Source: Azoarcus taiwanensis | GTDB taxonomy: Bacteria > Pseudomonadota > Gammaproteobacteria > Burkholderiales > Rhodocyclaceae | Length of the DNA: 39,728 nucleotides | Reading direction: 5' to 3' | Assembly: GCF_012910885.1 (NCBI RefSeq) | Contig: NZ_WTVM01000021.1 | Location: forward strand, 1-39,728 | Part shown: in pieces, positions 18,248 to 25,398 of the stretch | How the letters are laid out: each line of letters opens with the position of its first letter | Numbering within the stretch: the first letter of the stretch is position 1 | Program-made: the position numbers and the translations under genes | Notes under the pieces: generated by a model | What the model saw: the letters and a program-made list of their open reading frames with translations, nothing else | Database searches by the model: none | Told to the model about the DNA's origin: nothing

Positions 18248-19645
18248 ATGCAGCACGCTGAGGTAGTGCGGAGCACGCGCGCGGCAAGCGACGCCGTCGG
18301 CCAGATGGACCTGAGCTGGCCTGAACATTCCGTGCTCGTCGTCGATGACGAGGAAGGCATGCGCAGCTTTCTCGCGCGCGCGCTGGCGCCTCGCTGCGCG
18401 AGTGTCGAGGTCGCGGGCGACGTCGAACAGGCGCGCCAACTCATGGACCGGCGTCATTTCGATCTCATCGTGCTCGACATTGCTCTGCCGGGAAAATCCG
18501 GCATCGAGTGGCTGCATGAGCTGCGCGACCAGGGCGTGGGCATAGACGTCATCCTGATCACCGCCTTTGCCGATCTGGAAAGCGCCATCGACGCGCTGCG
18601 CGCCGGCGCGTCTGATTTCATTCTCAAGCCTTTCCGCGTCGATCAGATTTTCAACGCGATGAAGAACTGTTTCCAGCGTGCCACGCTGGCCCGCGAAAAT
18701 TTCGTTCTGCGCCGCGAGTTGTGGGCGCGCGAGAGCGAGGCAGAAGGGTTGGTCGGTGAATCCGAGGCCATGAATCAGCTCAGGGCAGTGCTCAAGCGGG
18801 TCGCGCCGACGCCGAGCACGATTCTGCTGCAGGGCGAGTCCGGCACCGGCAAGGAAGTTGTCGCCCGCGCCCTGCATCGACTCAGCAAGCGTCGAACGAA
18901 GGCTTTTGTGCCGGTCAACTGCGCAGCCATCCCGACCGAGCTCATCGAGAGCGAGTTGTTCGGTCATGTCAAAGGCGCGTTTACCGGCGCGGCCGGCAGC
19001 CGCAACGGGCTGTTCTACTATGCCAACGGCGGCACCCTGTTTCTTGATGAGATCAGTGAATTGCCACTCGCGATGCAAAGCCGTTTGTTGCGTGTGCTGG
19101 AGGAGCGGAAGCTGCGTCCGGTCGGCTCCGAGCGCGAGGTGCCGGTGGATGTCCGCGTGGTGGCAGCATCCAATCGCGATCTGGTTGCAGCGGTCAAGGC
19201 GGGTGAGTTCCGCGAGGACTTGTACTACCGCCTGGCGGTCGTCGATCTTGCAATCCCGCCCTTGCGTGAGCGCATGGAGGATATCCAGGCCCTGGTCGAT
19301 CACTTCATTGCCTTGTTGTCGCAACGGCTTGGCGTAGCACCACTGACGCCCGATCCGGAGATCATCGAGGCGCTCAGCGCCTACTCATGGCCTGGCAATG
19401 TGCGGGAACTGCGCAATTTCGTGGAAAGATCGCTGATTCTCGGCACTTTCTCGGTCGCCTGTCTGCAGCCGGTGACGACCCCGGCGCCGGTCGCAGCGCC
19501 ACCCGAGTTTTCGCTCGAGGAAGTGGAGCGTCGGCACATTCTGACCGTGCTCGAGGCATGCGGAGGCAATAAGACCGAAACCGCGCGAATACTTGGCGTG
19601 TCGCGAAAGACGCTGGACCGCAAGTGCGCCGATTTCGGCGTATGA
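18248..19645 (+). CDS. NtrC-family sigma54 response regulator
   Basis: Response regulator of 465 residues with a receiver domain (about 28-145; acidic pocket DDEE, phosphoacceptor D77 in VLDIALPG), an AAA+ sigma54-activating domain (Walker A GESGTGKE near 196, GAFTGA loop at 243-248, FLDEISELP) and a Fis-type helix-turn-helix (NKTETARILGVSRKTLDRK). The intact GAFTGA loop means it should contact sigma54 RNA polymerase directly. ATG 18248 leaves about 27 residues before the receiver; an internal ATG at 18305 (MDLSWPEH) is an alternative start. It pairs with the sensor kinase upstream. Its target promoter is not evident in this window. Confidence 0.93.
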   Translation: MQHAEVVRSTRAASDAVGQMDLSWPEHSVLVVDDEEGMRSFLARALAPRCASVEVAGDVEQARQLMDRRHFDLIVLDIALPGKSGIEWLHELRDQGVGIDVILITAFADLESAIDALRAGASDFILKPFRVDQIFNAMKNCFQRATLARENFVLRRELWARESEAEGLVGESEAMNQLRAVLKRVAPTPSTILLQGESGTGKEVVARALHRLSKRRTKAFVPVNCAAIPTELIESELFGHVKGAFTGAAGSRNGLFYYANGGTLFLDEISELPLAMQSRLLRVLEERKLRPVGSEREVPVDVRVVAASNRDLVAAVKAGEFREDLYYRLAVVDLAIPPLRERMEDIQALVDHFIALLSQRLGVAPLTPDPEIIEALSAYSWPGNVRELRNFVERSLILGTFSVACLQPVTTPAPVAAPPEFSLEEVERRHILTVLEACGGNKTETARILGVSRKTLDRKCADFGV

Positions 19646-19694
19646 CTTCCCTGCCATTGCCCATGGGCGCGACCCATATCGCAGGAGTGACTGA

Positions 19695-20219
19695 ATGAAG
19701 GTGATTGGTTTCGCCGGCTGGTCCGGTAGCGGCAAGACGACGCTGGTCGAGCAGGTGATCGGTGTGCTGAGCGCACGCGGCCTCAGGGTGTCGCTGATCA
19801 AACACGCCCACCATGCCTTCGACATCGACCATCGCGGCAAGGACTCCTGGCGCCATCGTCAGGCGGGTTGTCGGGAAGTGATCGTCAGCTCGCGCAATCG
19901 CTGGTCGCTCATCCACGAACTGCGCGATGAGGCCGAGGCTTCGCTTGATGAATTGCTGTCGCACCTGTCACCGTGCGACATCGCGCTGGTGGAGGGTTTC
20001 AAGCGGGCGCCTATCGCAAAGATCGAGGTGTACCGGGAGGGTGCCTGCGAATCCCTTCTGTTCCCGGACGACGTCCACATCGTCGCGGTCGCGACCGATA
20101 ACGCCGAGCTTGATACAGGCGGTCTGCCGATTCTGGACATCAATCGTGCGGATGATGTCGCAGATTTCGTTCTTGCCCATTGTTTCGGACACCAGCCGGC
20201 GCCAGCGTCCGTGGACTGA
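19695..20219 (+). CDS. mobB: Molybdopterin-guanine dinucleotide biosynthesis adaptor MobB
   Basis: GTP-binding protein of 174 residues that assists MobA in forming the guanine dinucleotide form of the molybdenum cofactor used by FdhA and NarG in this window. The P-loop is GWSGSGKTT near residue 8, followed by LIKHAHHAFDID and VEGFKRAPIAKIEVYR, both typical of MobB. A good ribosome site (AGGAG) precedes ATG 19695. It starts 49 bp after the response regulator gene and 47 bp before the Rieske-like gene. The partner mobA is 15 kb away, next to fdhD. Confidence 0.94.
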   Translation: MKVIGFAGWSGSGKTTLVEQVIGVLSARGLRVSLIKHAHHAFDIDHRGKDSWRHRQAGCREVIVSSRNRWSLIHELRDEAEASLDELLSHLSPCDIALVEGFKRAPIAKIEVYREGACESLLFPDDVHIVAVATDNAELDTGGLPILDINRADDVADFVLAHCFGHQPAPASVD

Positions 20220-20266
20220 GCGTCGCCGATCCGGACCCGAAGCCACCGTCGAAGAGGAGAGCTCGC

Positions 20267-20971
20267 ATGGATCGTCGCGCCTTCGTCAAGACCTGTACGC
20301 TTGGCGCTGGATTGCTCGCCGGGGGTGGCCTCACCCTCGCGGGTGACGTGCGCGTACAGGCCTATCAACGTGTGCAACTCCTCGCCCCGGACAACATGCC
20401 TTTGCATGCCGGCGAGCTGATGTCCGGCGAGCAATACGTGTTCCACTATCCGTTTCCGGCCACACCATGTTTTCTGCTTGATCTGGGCCGTCAGTTGCCC
20501 GGTCGCAATGGGCTTGTCACCGAGACCGGTAGCCAGTACGACTGGCCCGGTGGTGTCGGTCCGCGCGCCTCGATCGTCGCCTACTCTGCGATCTGTGCGC
20601 ACAAGATGGCCCATCCCACGCGGACCATCAGCTATATCAGCTACCGGGGGCCGCGTAACGACACCGACCCCGAGACCGGCGTCATCAGTTGTTGCGCCGA
20701 GAACAGCCTGTACGACCCTGCAGCGGGTGCAGCGGTGCTGGATGGGCCGGCGCCTCAGCCGCTGGCGGCCATCCTGCTCGAACATGATCCGTCCGATGAC
20801 ACCTTGTACGCGGTCGGCACACTCGGGGGCGAGATGTTCCAGCGCTTCTTCAGCGAGTTTGGCCTGCGACTGAGCCTGGAGAACCCGTCGAGAGACGAGC
20901 GCATGCCCCTGAGTGAGGCGGTGCGGGTGATGCCGCTTGCCGATTTCAGCGGCAACGTGGTGAGTTGCTGA
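20267..20971 (+). CDS. Tat-targeted Rieske-like protein with an altered cluster motif
   Basis: Protein of 234 residues starting at ATG 20267 after GAGGAGA. The N-terminus MDRRAFVKTCTLGAGLLAGG is a twin-arginine signal, so it should be exported folded. A Rieske-type region follows: the first motif C110-A-H112 is canonical, but the second, normally C-P-x-H-G-S, reads C142-C143-A144-E145-N-S, with Glu in the place of the second His ligand. The tail LYDPAAGAAVLDGPAPQPL matches the usual Rieske ending. The first motif also lacks the disulfide Cys of high-potential Rieske proteins. The domain may hold an unusual 2Fe-2S cluster or none. No partner oxidoreductase is adjacent, and the function is unknown. 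Confidence 0.75.
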   Translation: MDRRAFVKTCTLGAGLLAGGGLTLAGDVRVQAYQRVQLLAPDNMPLHAGELMSGEQYVFHYPFPATPCFLLDLGRQLPGRNGLVTETGSQYDWPGGVGPRASIVAYSAICAHKMAHPTRTISYISYRGPRNDTDPETGVISCCAENSLYDPAAGAAVLDGPAPQPLAAILLEHDPSDDTLYAVGTLGGEMFQRFFSEFGLRLSLENPSRDERMPLSEAVRVMPLADFSGNVVSC

Positions 20972-21012
20972 TGCAGGTCAGGTGGAAGCACTCCTGCGCT
21001 GCGGCGCCCGTG

Positions 21013-21672
21013 TCAGCGGCGCTTGAGCAGATCGAGCAGGCTGGGGTCGGCTTGGCGACGGGCGATCTCGAAGGCGTCGAGGCCGTTGCCGTCGCCGATG
21101 GCCGGATCCAGGCCCAAGGCCAGCAAGGCGCTGACCATCACCGGGTCGGTGCGCTCGACCGCACGCATCAGCAGGGTCCAGCCGTAAACGTCGCGGGTGT
21201 CGAGGTCGGCGCCATGCGTAGCGAGTGCGCGTACCGCTTCGACATGCCCCTTGGCGGTGGCGAGCAGCAGCGGCGTCCATCCGTGACGGACTCGATGACG
21301 CGGGTCCGCGCCGGCGGCGACGAGCAGATGGATCACCTCTACGTGTCCCGACACTGCGGCATACATCAGCGCGGTACCGCCCTTGGGGTTGGCGCGATCG
21401 ACCTCTGCGCCGTATTGCAGCAGCAGATCGGCGATCTCGCTTCGCCCGGTTTCGGCCGCCCACATCAGTGCAGTCTTCCCCTCGTGTTCGCCCGGCCCGC
21501 TGGCCACTTCCGGCGAGACACCGGCATCGAGCAGGATCGCGACCCGCGCCGTCTGGCCGGTCATGACCGCGTCGAGCAGCGCCTCGCCAGCATCCGCGAG
21601 TGCTGCGTGAGTGCTGAGCAGGCAGATCACTGCGAGCATCGTGGAAACCATGACTTGCCGGATTCGCATCAT
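21013..21672 (-). CDS. Periplasmic ankyrin-repeat protein
   Basis: Protein of 219 residues beginning MMRIRQVMVSTMLAVICLL, a signal peptide ending near ALADA, so it is likely periplasmic. The mature part is built of about five ankyrin repeats (for example GKTALMWAAETGRSEIADLL, GGTALMYAAVSGHVEVIHLL, GWTPLLLATAKGHVEAVRAL) from about residue 35 to the end. Such repeats mediate protein-protein contact; the partner is not known. ATG 21672 follows GAGGCGGAA; a longer frame to 21756 has no support. It converges with the Rieske-like gene (41 bp between stops) and is divergent from apbC. Confidence 0.85.
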   Translation of the reverse strand: MMRIRQVMVSTMLAVICLLSTHAALADAGEALLDAVMTGQTARVAILLDAGVSPEVASGPGEHEGKTALMWAAETGRSEIADLLLQYGAEVDRANPKGGTALMYAAVSGHVEVIHLLVAAGADPRHRVRHGWTPLLLATAKGHVEAVRALATHGADLDTRDVYGWTLLMRAVERTDPVMVSALLALGLDPAIGDGNGLDAFEIARRQADPSLLDLLKRR

Positions 21673-21776
21673 TTCCGCCTCCTCGAGTGGCAGCGAGTGC
21701 ATTGGAATTGAATTATCAGAACGAAGACGGGCGTGCAAGTTGCACCGCAGCGTCATCCCGACAGCAGGAGAGAATC

Positions 21777-22871
21777 ATGACCCAACTGGACAGACAACAA
21801 GTCGAGTCGGCGCTGACCGGCTTTATCGAACCTCATCTCGGACGCGATCTGGTCGCTGCCGGCTGTGTCGAGGGTGTGGACATCGACGGCAGCACGGTGC
21901 GTGTCGCTCTGCGCCTCGGCTTTCCGGCCCGCCGCCTGGCGCCGTCGCTGCGTGAGGCAGTGCGTGAGACGCTGGCCGTGCTCCCTGGCGTGGCTGCGGT
22001 CGAGGTCACGATCCGCAGCGTCATAGAGCCGCGCGAGCCTGATCCCGATGACGTGACCGCGGTGCCCGGCGTGCGCAACATCATCGCGGTCTCCTCGGGC
22101 AAGGGCGGGGTCGGCAAATCCACGACCTCGGTCAATCTCGCGCTCGCGCTGGCTGACGAAGGGGCGCGTGTCGGTGTGCTGGACGCCGACATCTATGGGC
22201 CCAGCCTGCCGCGCATGCTCGGCATCTCCGGCCGGCCGCGCTCCTACGACGGCAAGCGTTTCCAGCCCTTGATGAATTACGGCCTGCAGGTGATGTCCGC
22301 GGGTTTCCTGGTGGACGAGGAGGAGCCGATGATCTGGCGCGGCTCCATGGTGACCCAGGCGCTCGAGCAGCTCATGCGCGATACCGAGTGGAAGGATCTC
22401 GACTACCTCGTCGTCGACATGCCACCGGGCACCGGCGACATCCAGCTCACGCTGGCGCAACGTATCAAGGTGGCGGGCGCGGTTATCGTCACCACGCCGC
22501 AGGACATCGCCCTGCTGGACGCAACCCGCGGCCTCAAGATGTTCGAGAAGGTCGGCGTACCAGTGCTCGGTGTCATCGAGAACATGGGTTTGCACTGCTG
22601 CAGCCAGTGCGGACACGAGGAACATGTCTTCGGCGACGGCGGCGGCGCGCGCATGGCCGACAAGTACGGGCTGGACTTCCTCGGCGCTTTGCCGCTCGAC
22701 ATCCGCATCCGTGAGCAGGCCGACAATGGCATGCCGACGGTGGTCGCCGATCCGGACGGCTCACTCGCCGAATCCTACCGCCGGATTGCCCGTGCGGTGG
22801 CAGCGCGACTGTCCCTGCGTCAGGTCGCCACGCCCGCTGCATTCCCCAAGATCACGATCGCAGAGACCTGA
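21777..22871 (+). CDS. apbC: Iron-sulfur cluster carrier protein ApbC (Mrp/NBP35 family)
   Basis: Mrp-type P-loop ATPase of 364 residues that binds and transfers 4Fe-4S clusters to apoproteins, relevant here because Fdh, Nar and the ferredoxin-like proteins all need clusters. An N-terminal MIP18/DUF59 domain (about 1-85) precedes the NTPase domain with the deviant Walker A SSGKGGVGKST, DADIYGPSLPRMLG, and DMPPGTGDIQLT. The cluster-binding CxxC is in CCSQCGHEEHVFG. ATG 21777 follows AGGAGAG closely. It converges with the sigma54 activator gene, 15 bp between stop codons. Confidence 0.95.
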   Translation: MTQLDRQQVESALTGFIEPHLGRDLVAAGCVEGVDIDGSTVRVALRLGFPARRLAPSLREAVRETLAVLPGVAAVEVTIRSVIEPREPDPDDVTAVPGVRNIIAVSSGKGGVGKSTTSVNLALALADEGARVGVLDADIYGPSLPRMLGISGRPRSYDGKRFQPLMNYGLQVMSAGFLVDEEEPMIWRGSMVTQALEQLMRDTEWKDLDYLVVDMPPGTGDIQLTLAQRIKVAGAVIVTTPQDIALLDATRGLKMFEKVGVPVLGVIENMGLHCCSQCGHEEHVFGDGGGARMADKYGLDFLGALPLDIRIREQADNGMPTVVADPDGSLAESYRRIARAVAARLSLRQVATPAAFPKITIAET

Positions 22872-22886
22872 CCAGCGGGTGGGTCG

Positions 22887-23861
22887 CTACAGCCCCTCCT
22901 CCCGCACCTTGCGCTCCAGGGTCTTGCGCGAGATGCCCATGCGTCGGGCGGCTTCGGACTTGTTGCCGGCGCAGGCGCGCAGTACTTGCGCCATATGCTG
23001 GCGGCGTACTTCGACCAGCGGCATGTCGGGGGGGTAGCCGCTGGCGCCACGTTCCTGCAAGGCAGTGCTGTCCAGCGTCTGCAGGCGCAGGCACGCAGCC
23101 GGTGAGCGGCCGAGCAGCGTGGCGCGTTCGACCAGATTGCGCAGTTCGCGCACGTTGCCGGGCCACGCGTGGCTGTGCAGCCTGAGCAGGCCGAGGCGGT
23201 CCAGGCGGACCGCCGGGAGTCCGAGCTGGCGCGAGAAGTGGTCGATGAAGTAATCCGTCAGGGGGCCGATGTCCTCGGGACGCTCCCGCAATGGTGGAAC
23301 GCTCAGCGACACCACATTGAGACGGAAGAACAGATCACCGCGAAAGGCGTCATTGGCGACGAGCTCGGTCATCGGTCGGTTTGTTGCGGCGACGATCCGT
23401 ACGTACACCGGTACCTCCTGTTCGGTGCCGACCGGTCGGATCATCAGTGTCTCGAGCACGCGTAACAGCTTGGCCTGCAGAAACAGTGGCAGTTCCCCCA
23501 CCTCATCGAGGAACAGGGTGCCTCGCTCGGCGTGGCGGAACAGACCTTCGCGGTCTGCGCCTGCGCCGGTAAAGGCGCCCCGGGCGTGACCGAAAAGCTC
23601 GCTGTCGAGCAAGTCGGCCGACATCGAGCCGCAGTTGATCGCGACGAACGGGCCGGTGCGGCCGCTGTGATGGTGAAGACTCGCGGCCACCACTTCCTTG
23701 CCGGTACCGGATTCGCCTTCGATGAGCACCGTGCTGTTCGCTGCAGCGACGCGGCGGATCAGGCTGGCCAGTGTCCGCATGGCCGCGCTGTCACCGATGA
23801 CGCCGGGCTCCGCTGCGGCAGCTTCATGAAGACACTCGCGGGATGGGCTCAGAACGATCAT
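22887..23861 (-). CDS. Sigma54-dependent activator without a sensor domain
   Basis: Enhancer-binding protein of 324 residues consisting almost only of the AAA+ sigma54-activating domain (Walker A GESGTGKE near residue 49, GAFTGA loop, FLDEVGELP) and a C-terminal Fis-type helix-turn-helix ([19 protein letters not shown]). Only about 20 residues precede the AAA+ domain, so there is no receiver, GAF, PAS or FhlA-like formate-sensing region. It would therefore be constitutively competent unless controlled by its abundance or by a partner protein. It is divergent from the fdh operon, and the shared 305-bp region holds a sigma54 promoter and an 18-bp palindrome pointing at fdh, making it the likely fdh activator. 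The ribosome site before ATG 23861 is weak. Confidence 0.9.
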   Translation of the reverse strand: MIVLSPSRECLHEAAAAEPGVIGDSAAMRTLASLIRRVAAANSTVLIEGESGTGKEVVAASLHHHSGRTGPFVAINCGSMSADLLDSELFGHARGAFTGAGADREGLFRHAERGTLFLDEVGELPLFLQAKLLRVLETLMIRPVGTEQEVPVYVRIVAATNRPMTELVANDAFRGDLFFRLNVVSLSVPPLRERPEDIGPLTDYFIDHFSRQLGLPAVRLDRLGLLRLHSHAWPGNVRELRNLVERATLLGRSPAACLRLQTLDSTALQERGASGYPPDMPLVEVRRQHMAQVLRACAGNKSEAARRMGISRKTLERKVREEGL

Positions 23862-24012
23862 GGGTGCGAACAGGTTCAGGTTGTTGTGCGGTGTCTCGGC
23901 ACCGCAGCGACTTCATTATGGTTCACGCGAAGCTCGATTGCTGCGGAGCATATCGCTTGATCATGTGTTCGCTGCGGGGTGGGTGGTGCATTTTGTCTCA
24001 GTCTCTACGCAA

Positions 24013-24030
24013 ATGGTCAAAAATGACCAT
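24013..24030. promoter_or_regulatory. Palindrome, likely upstream activator site for the fdh operon
   Basis: ATGGTCA (24013-24019), AAAA (24020-24023), TGACCAT (24024-24030): a perfect 7-bp inverted repeat, centred about 74 bp upstream of the -24 element. Its distance from a sigma54 promoter and its symmetry suit a dimeric Fis-type helix-turn-helix, such as that of the divergent activator. Binding is inferred. Confidence 0.6.
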
Positions 24031-24093
24031 ATCGATCTTGGCCTCGGATGCATGAACCCCACTGTTGACAGGGGTTTACGGTTGACTCGACTT

Positions 24094-24110
24094 TGGCATG
24101 CGTGTTGCTA
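24094..24110 (+). promoter_or_regulatory. Sigma54 (-24/-12) promoter of the fdh operon
   Basis: TTGGCATGCGTGTTGCT at 24094-24110 matches the sigma54 consensus YTGGCACG-N4-TTGCW with a single clear deviation (T for C after TGGCA). The invariant GG (24095-24096) and GC (24107-24108) are separated by exactly 10 bp. Transcription would start near 24120, about 47 nt before the first start codon. Confidence 0.8.
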
Positions 24111-24166
24111 ACGGCTATAACGTATGTACGGGACGACATAAGCAGATACAAAAGAGGAGACAAGCC

Positions 24167-24736
24167 TTGAGCCCGGAATTGCGGCTCCCCGAGGAGCAAG
24201 TTGCGGCGTGGTCCGACGATGCGGTTCTGCCAGTGGCGGTGATGATCGCCGCGCCGGCCGACGAGCATGCGGCTGACCGTTTGCTTTGGCATGTCACCGG
24301 TGTCGTCGTCGGTGAGCAATTCGCTTCCGACGAGCGAAGCGGCGTCTGCGTGCGTTCCGGGCCCGCCGGCAAGCTCTTCCTGTGGCGAGGCTTCCGCCTG
24401 CGTCTGCATCCCGCCCAAGCGGAGGACTACGCCCTCAATCTTGGCGGCGACCGGCCCGAAATCTTCGTGATCTCGCGCTTTGACCCTGAGACCGGCGTCG
24501 AACCGCTTGAGGTCACGGTCAGTCTCGACCAGGCGCAGAATCTGGACTCCACCGAGTTGCGCAGCGCCGACGAGATCGTGTTGAGTGCGCCAATGCCTGC
24601 CGAGGTCGGGCGCTGGCTCGAGGCCTTCGTTACAGCGCACTATCAGCCCCGACGCAAAGGCAAGGGGCGCGGCAAGAAGCGCAGCAAGGCAATCTACGAT
24701 GCCGAGGTCGGCGACTGGGCGGGAGACGGCGCGTGA
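24167..24736 (+). CDS. DUF3305 family protein, first gene of the fdh operon
   Basis: Protein of 189 residues of the DUF3305 type, regularly found at the head of formate dehydrogenase clusters in alpha- and betaproteobacteria; its role is unknown. Recognisable segments are LPVAVMIAAP, WHVTGVVVG, FLWRGFRLRLHPAQAEDYALNLGGDRPEIFVI-type core (about residues 20-110) and a basic tail (PRRKGKGRGKKRSK). It has no signal peptide or cofactor motif and should be cytoplasmic. The start is a TTG at 24167 placed 6 nt after GAGGAGA; the frame remains open to 24098, but that extension runs through the sigma54 promoter. It overlaps the next gene by 4 nt (GTGA). Confidence 0.8.
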   Translation: MSPELRLPEEQVAAWSDDAVLPVAVMIAAPADEHAADRLLWHVTGVVVGEQFASDERSGVCVRSGPAGKLFLWRGFRLRLHPAQAEDYALNLGGDRPEIFVISRFDPETGVEPLEVTVSLDQAQNLDSTELRSADEIVLSAPMPAEVGRWLEAFVTAHYQPRRKGKGRGKKRSKAIYDAEVGDWAGDGA

Positions 24737-25398
24737 GTTTGCAGCCCCTTGAACCCCTTCGCGCCAATGTCGAAGTGCCCGAGGCCGCCGACGGCTTTCT
24801 CTCGCGCTGGTCGCGACGCAAGCTCGGCCGCGAACACGAAGATGCGCCGGCCGAGATCTTGCTGGCCGAGTCGGTCGCGGCTGAGCCGGCACCGGTGGTC
24901 GAGCCAGAGCCGGACCCGGAGCCGATCGATCCGCGTACCGGCAAGCCGATGGCCGAGCTCACCGACGAAGACATGCCCGAGATCGAGACGCTCAACGCCG
25001 ATTCCGATCTGCGCTGTTTCATGTCGGGCAAGGTGTCACAGGCACTGCGCATGAAGGCGCTGACCAAGGTCTTCCACTCGCCCAAATACAACCAGGTCTG
25101 TCTGTGCGCTGAGTATGCCGACGACTACACCAACTTCCTGCCGATGGGTGACATCGTGCCGCACGACCTCAAGCAGGCGATCGCGCGAGAGGCGGGCAAG
25201 CTGGTCCAGCGGCTGGCGGAAAGAGGTGTCGAGATGACTACCGAAGACGCCGAGGCGCGCATGGCGCGAGAGTTTCGCGGCGAGAAGCTCGAGCCGCTCC
25301 CGGTCGACATCGCGGAGAACGATGTCATCGAGACACAACTGCCCCCAACCCAACAGGCCGATGGCAATCAGTCATCGGTGCAAGCCGAGACCACATGA
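24733..25398 (+). CDS. DUF3306 family protein
   Basis: Protein of 221 residues of the DUF3306 type, the usual partner of DUF3305 in fdh loci. The signature is an N-terminal FLSRWSRRKLG (about residues 22-32), an acidic Pro/Glu-rich stretch (about 45-70), then a conserved domain with DLRCFMSGKVSQALRMKALTKVFHSPKYN (split here: DLRCFM near 97, LRMKALTKVF near 106) and the segment CLCAEYADDYTNF. No signal peptide is seen, so it is probably a cytoplasmic assembly or adaptor protein; no biochemical role is known to me. It starts with GTG overlapping the upstream stop and ends in an ATGA overlap with the ferredoxin gene. Confidence 0.8.
   Translation: MSLQPLEPLRANVEVPEAADGFLSRWSRRKLGREHEDAPAEILLAESVAAEPAPVVEPEPDPEPIDPRTGKPMAELTDEDMPEIETLNADSDLRCFMSGKVSQALRMKALTKVFHSPKYNQVCLCAEYADDYTNFLPMGDIVPHDLKQAIAREAGKLVQRLAERGVEMTTEDAEARMAREFRGEKLEPLPVDIAENDVIETQLPPTQQADGNQSSVQAETT

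Larger units (their letters stand above)
23862..24166. other. Divergent control region between the sigma54 activator and the fdh operon
   Basis: No gene is supported in these 305 bases. They hold, left to right, a hairpin in the activator leader (TGCGGTG 23887-23893 / CACCGCA 23900-23906), a degenerate palindrome-like stretch near 23985-24001, the perfect 18-bp palindrome at 24013-24030, a 6-bp inverted repeat AACCCC/GGGGTT around 24055-24076, the sigma54 promoter at 24094-24110, and the GAGGAGA ribosome site of the first fdh gene. The middle part is AT-richer than its surroundings, which would suit IHF-assisted bending, though I do not identify a clear IHF site. Confidence 0.6.

Noticed and set aside
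24055-24076. AACCCC/GGGGTT inverted repeat as a separate operator
   Set aside because: Only 6 bp per arm with a 10-nt gap in a GC-rich genome; too weak to claim beyond mention in the control region.
24098-24166. N-terminal extension of the DUF3305 gene from ATG 24098
   Set aside because: It would start inside the sigma54 promoter; the TTG at 24167 has a strong GAGGAGA ribosome site at proper distance.
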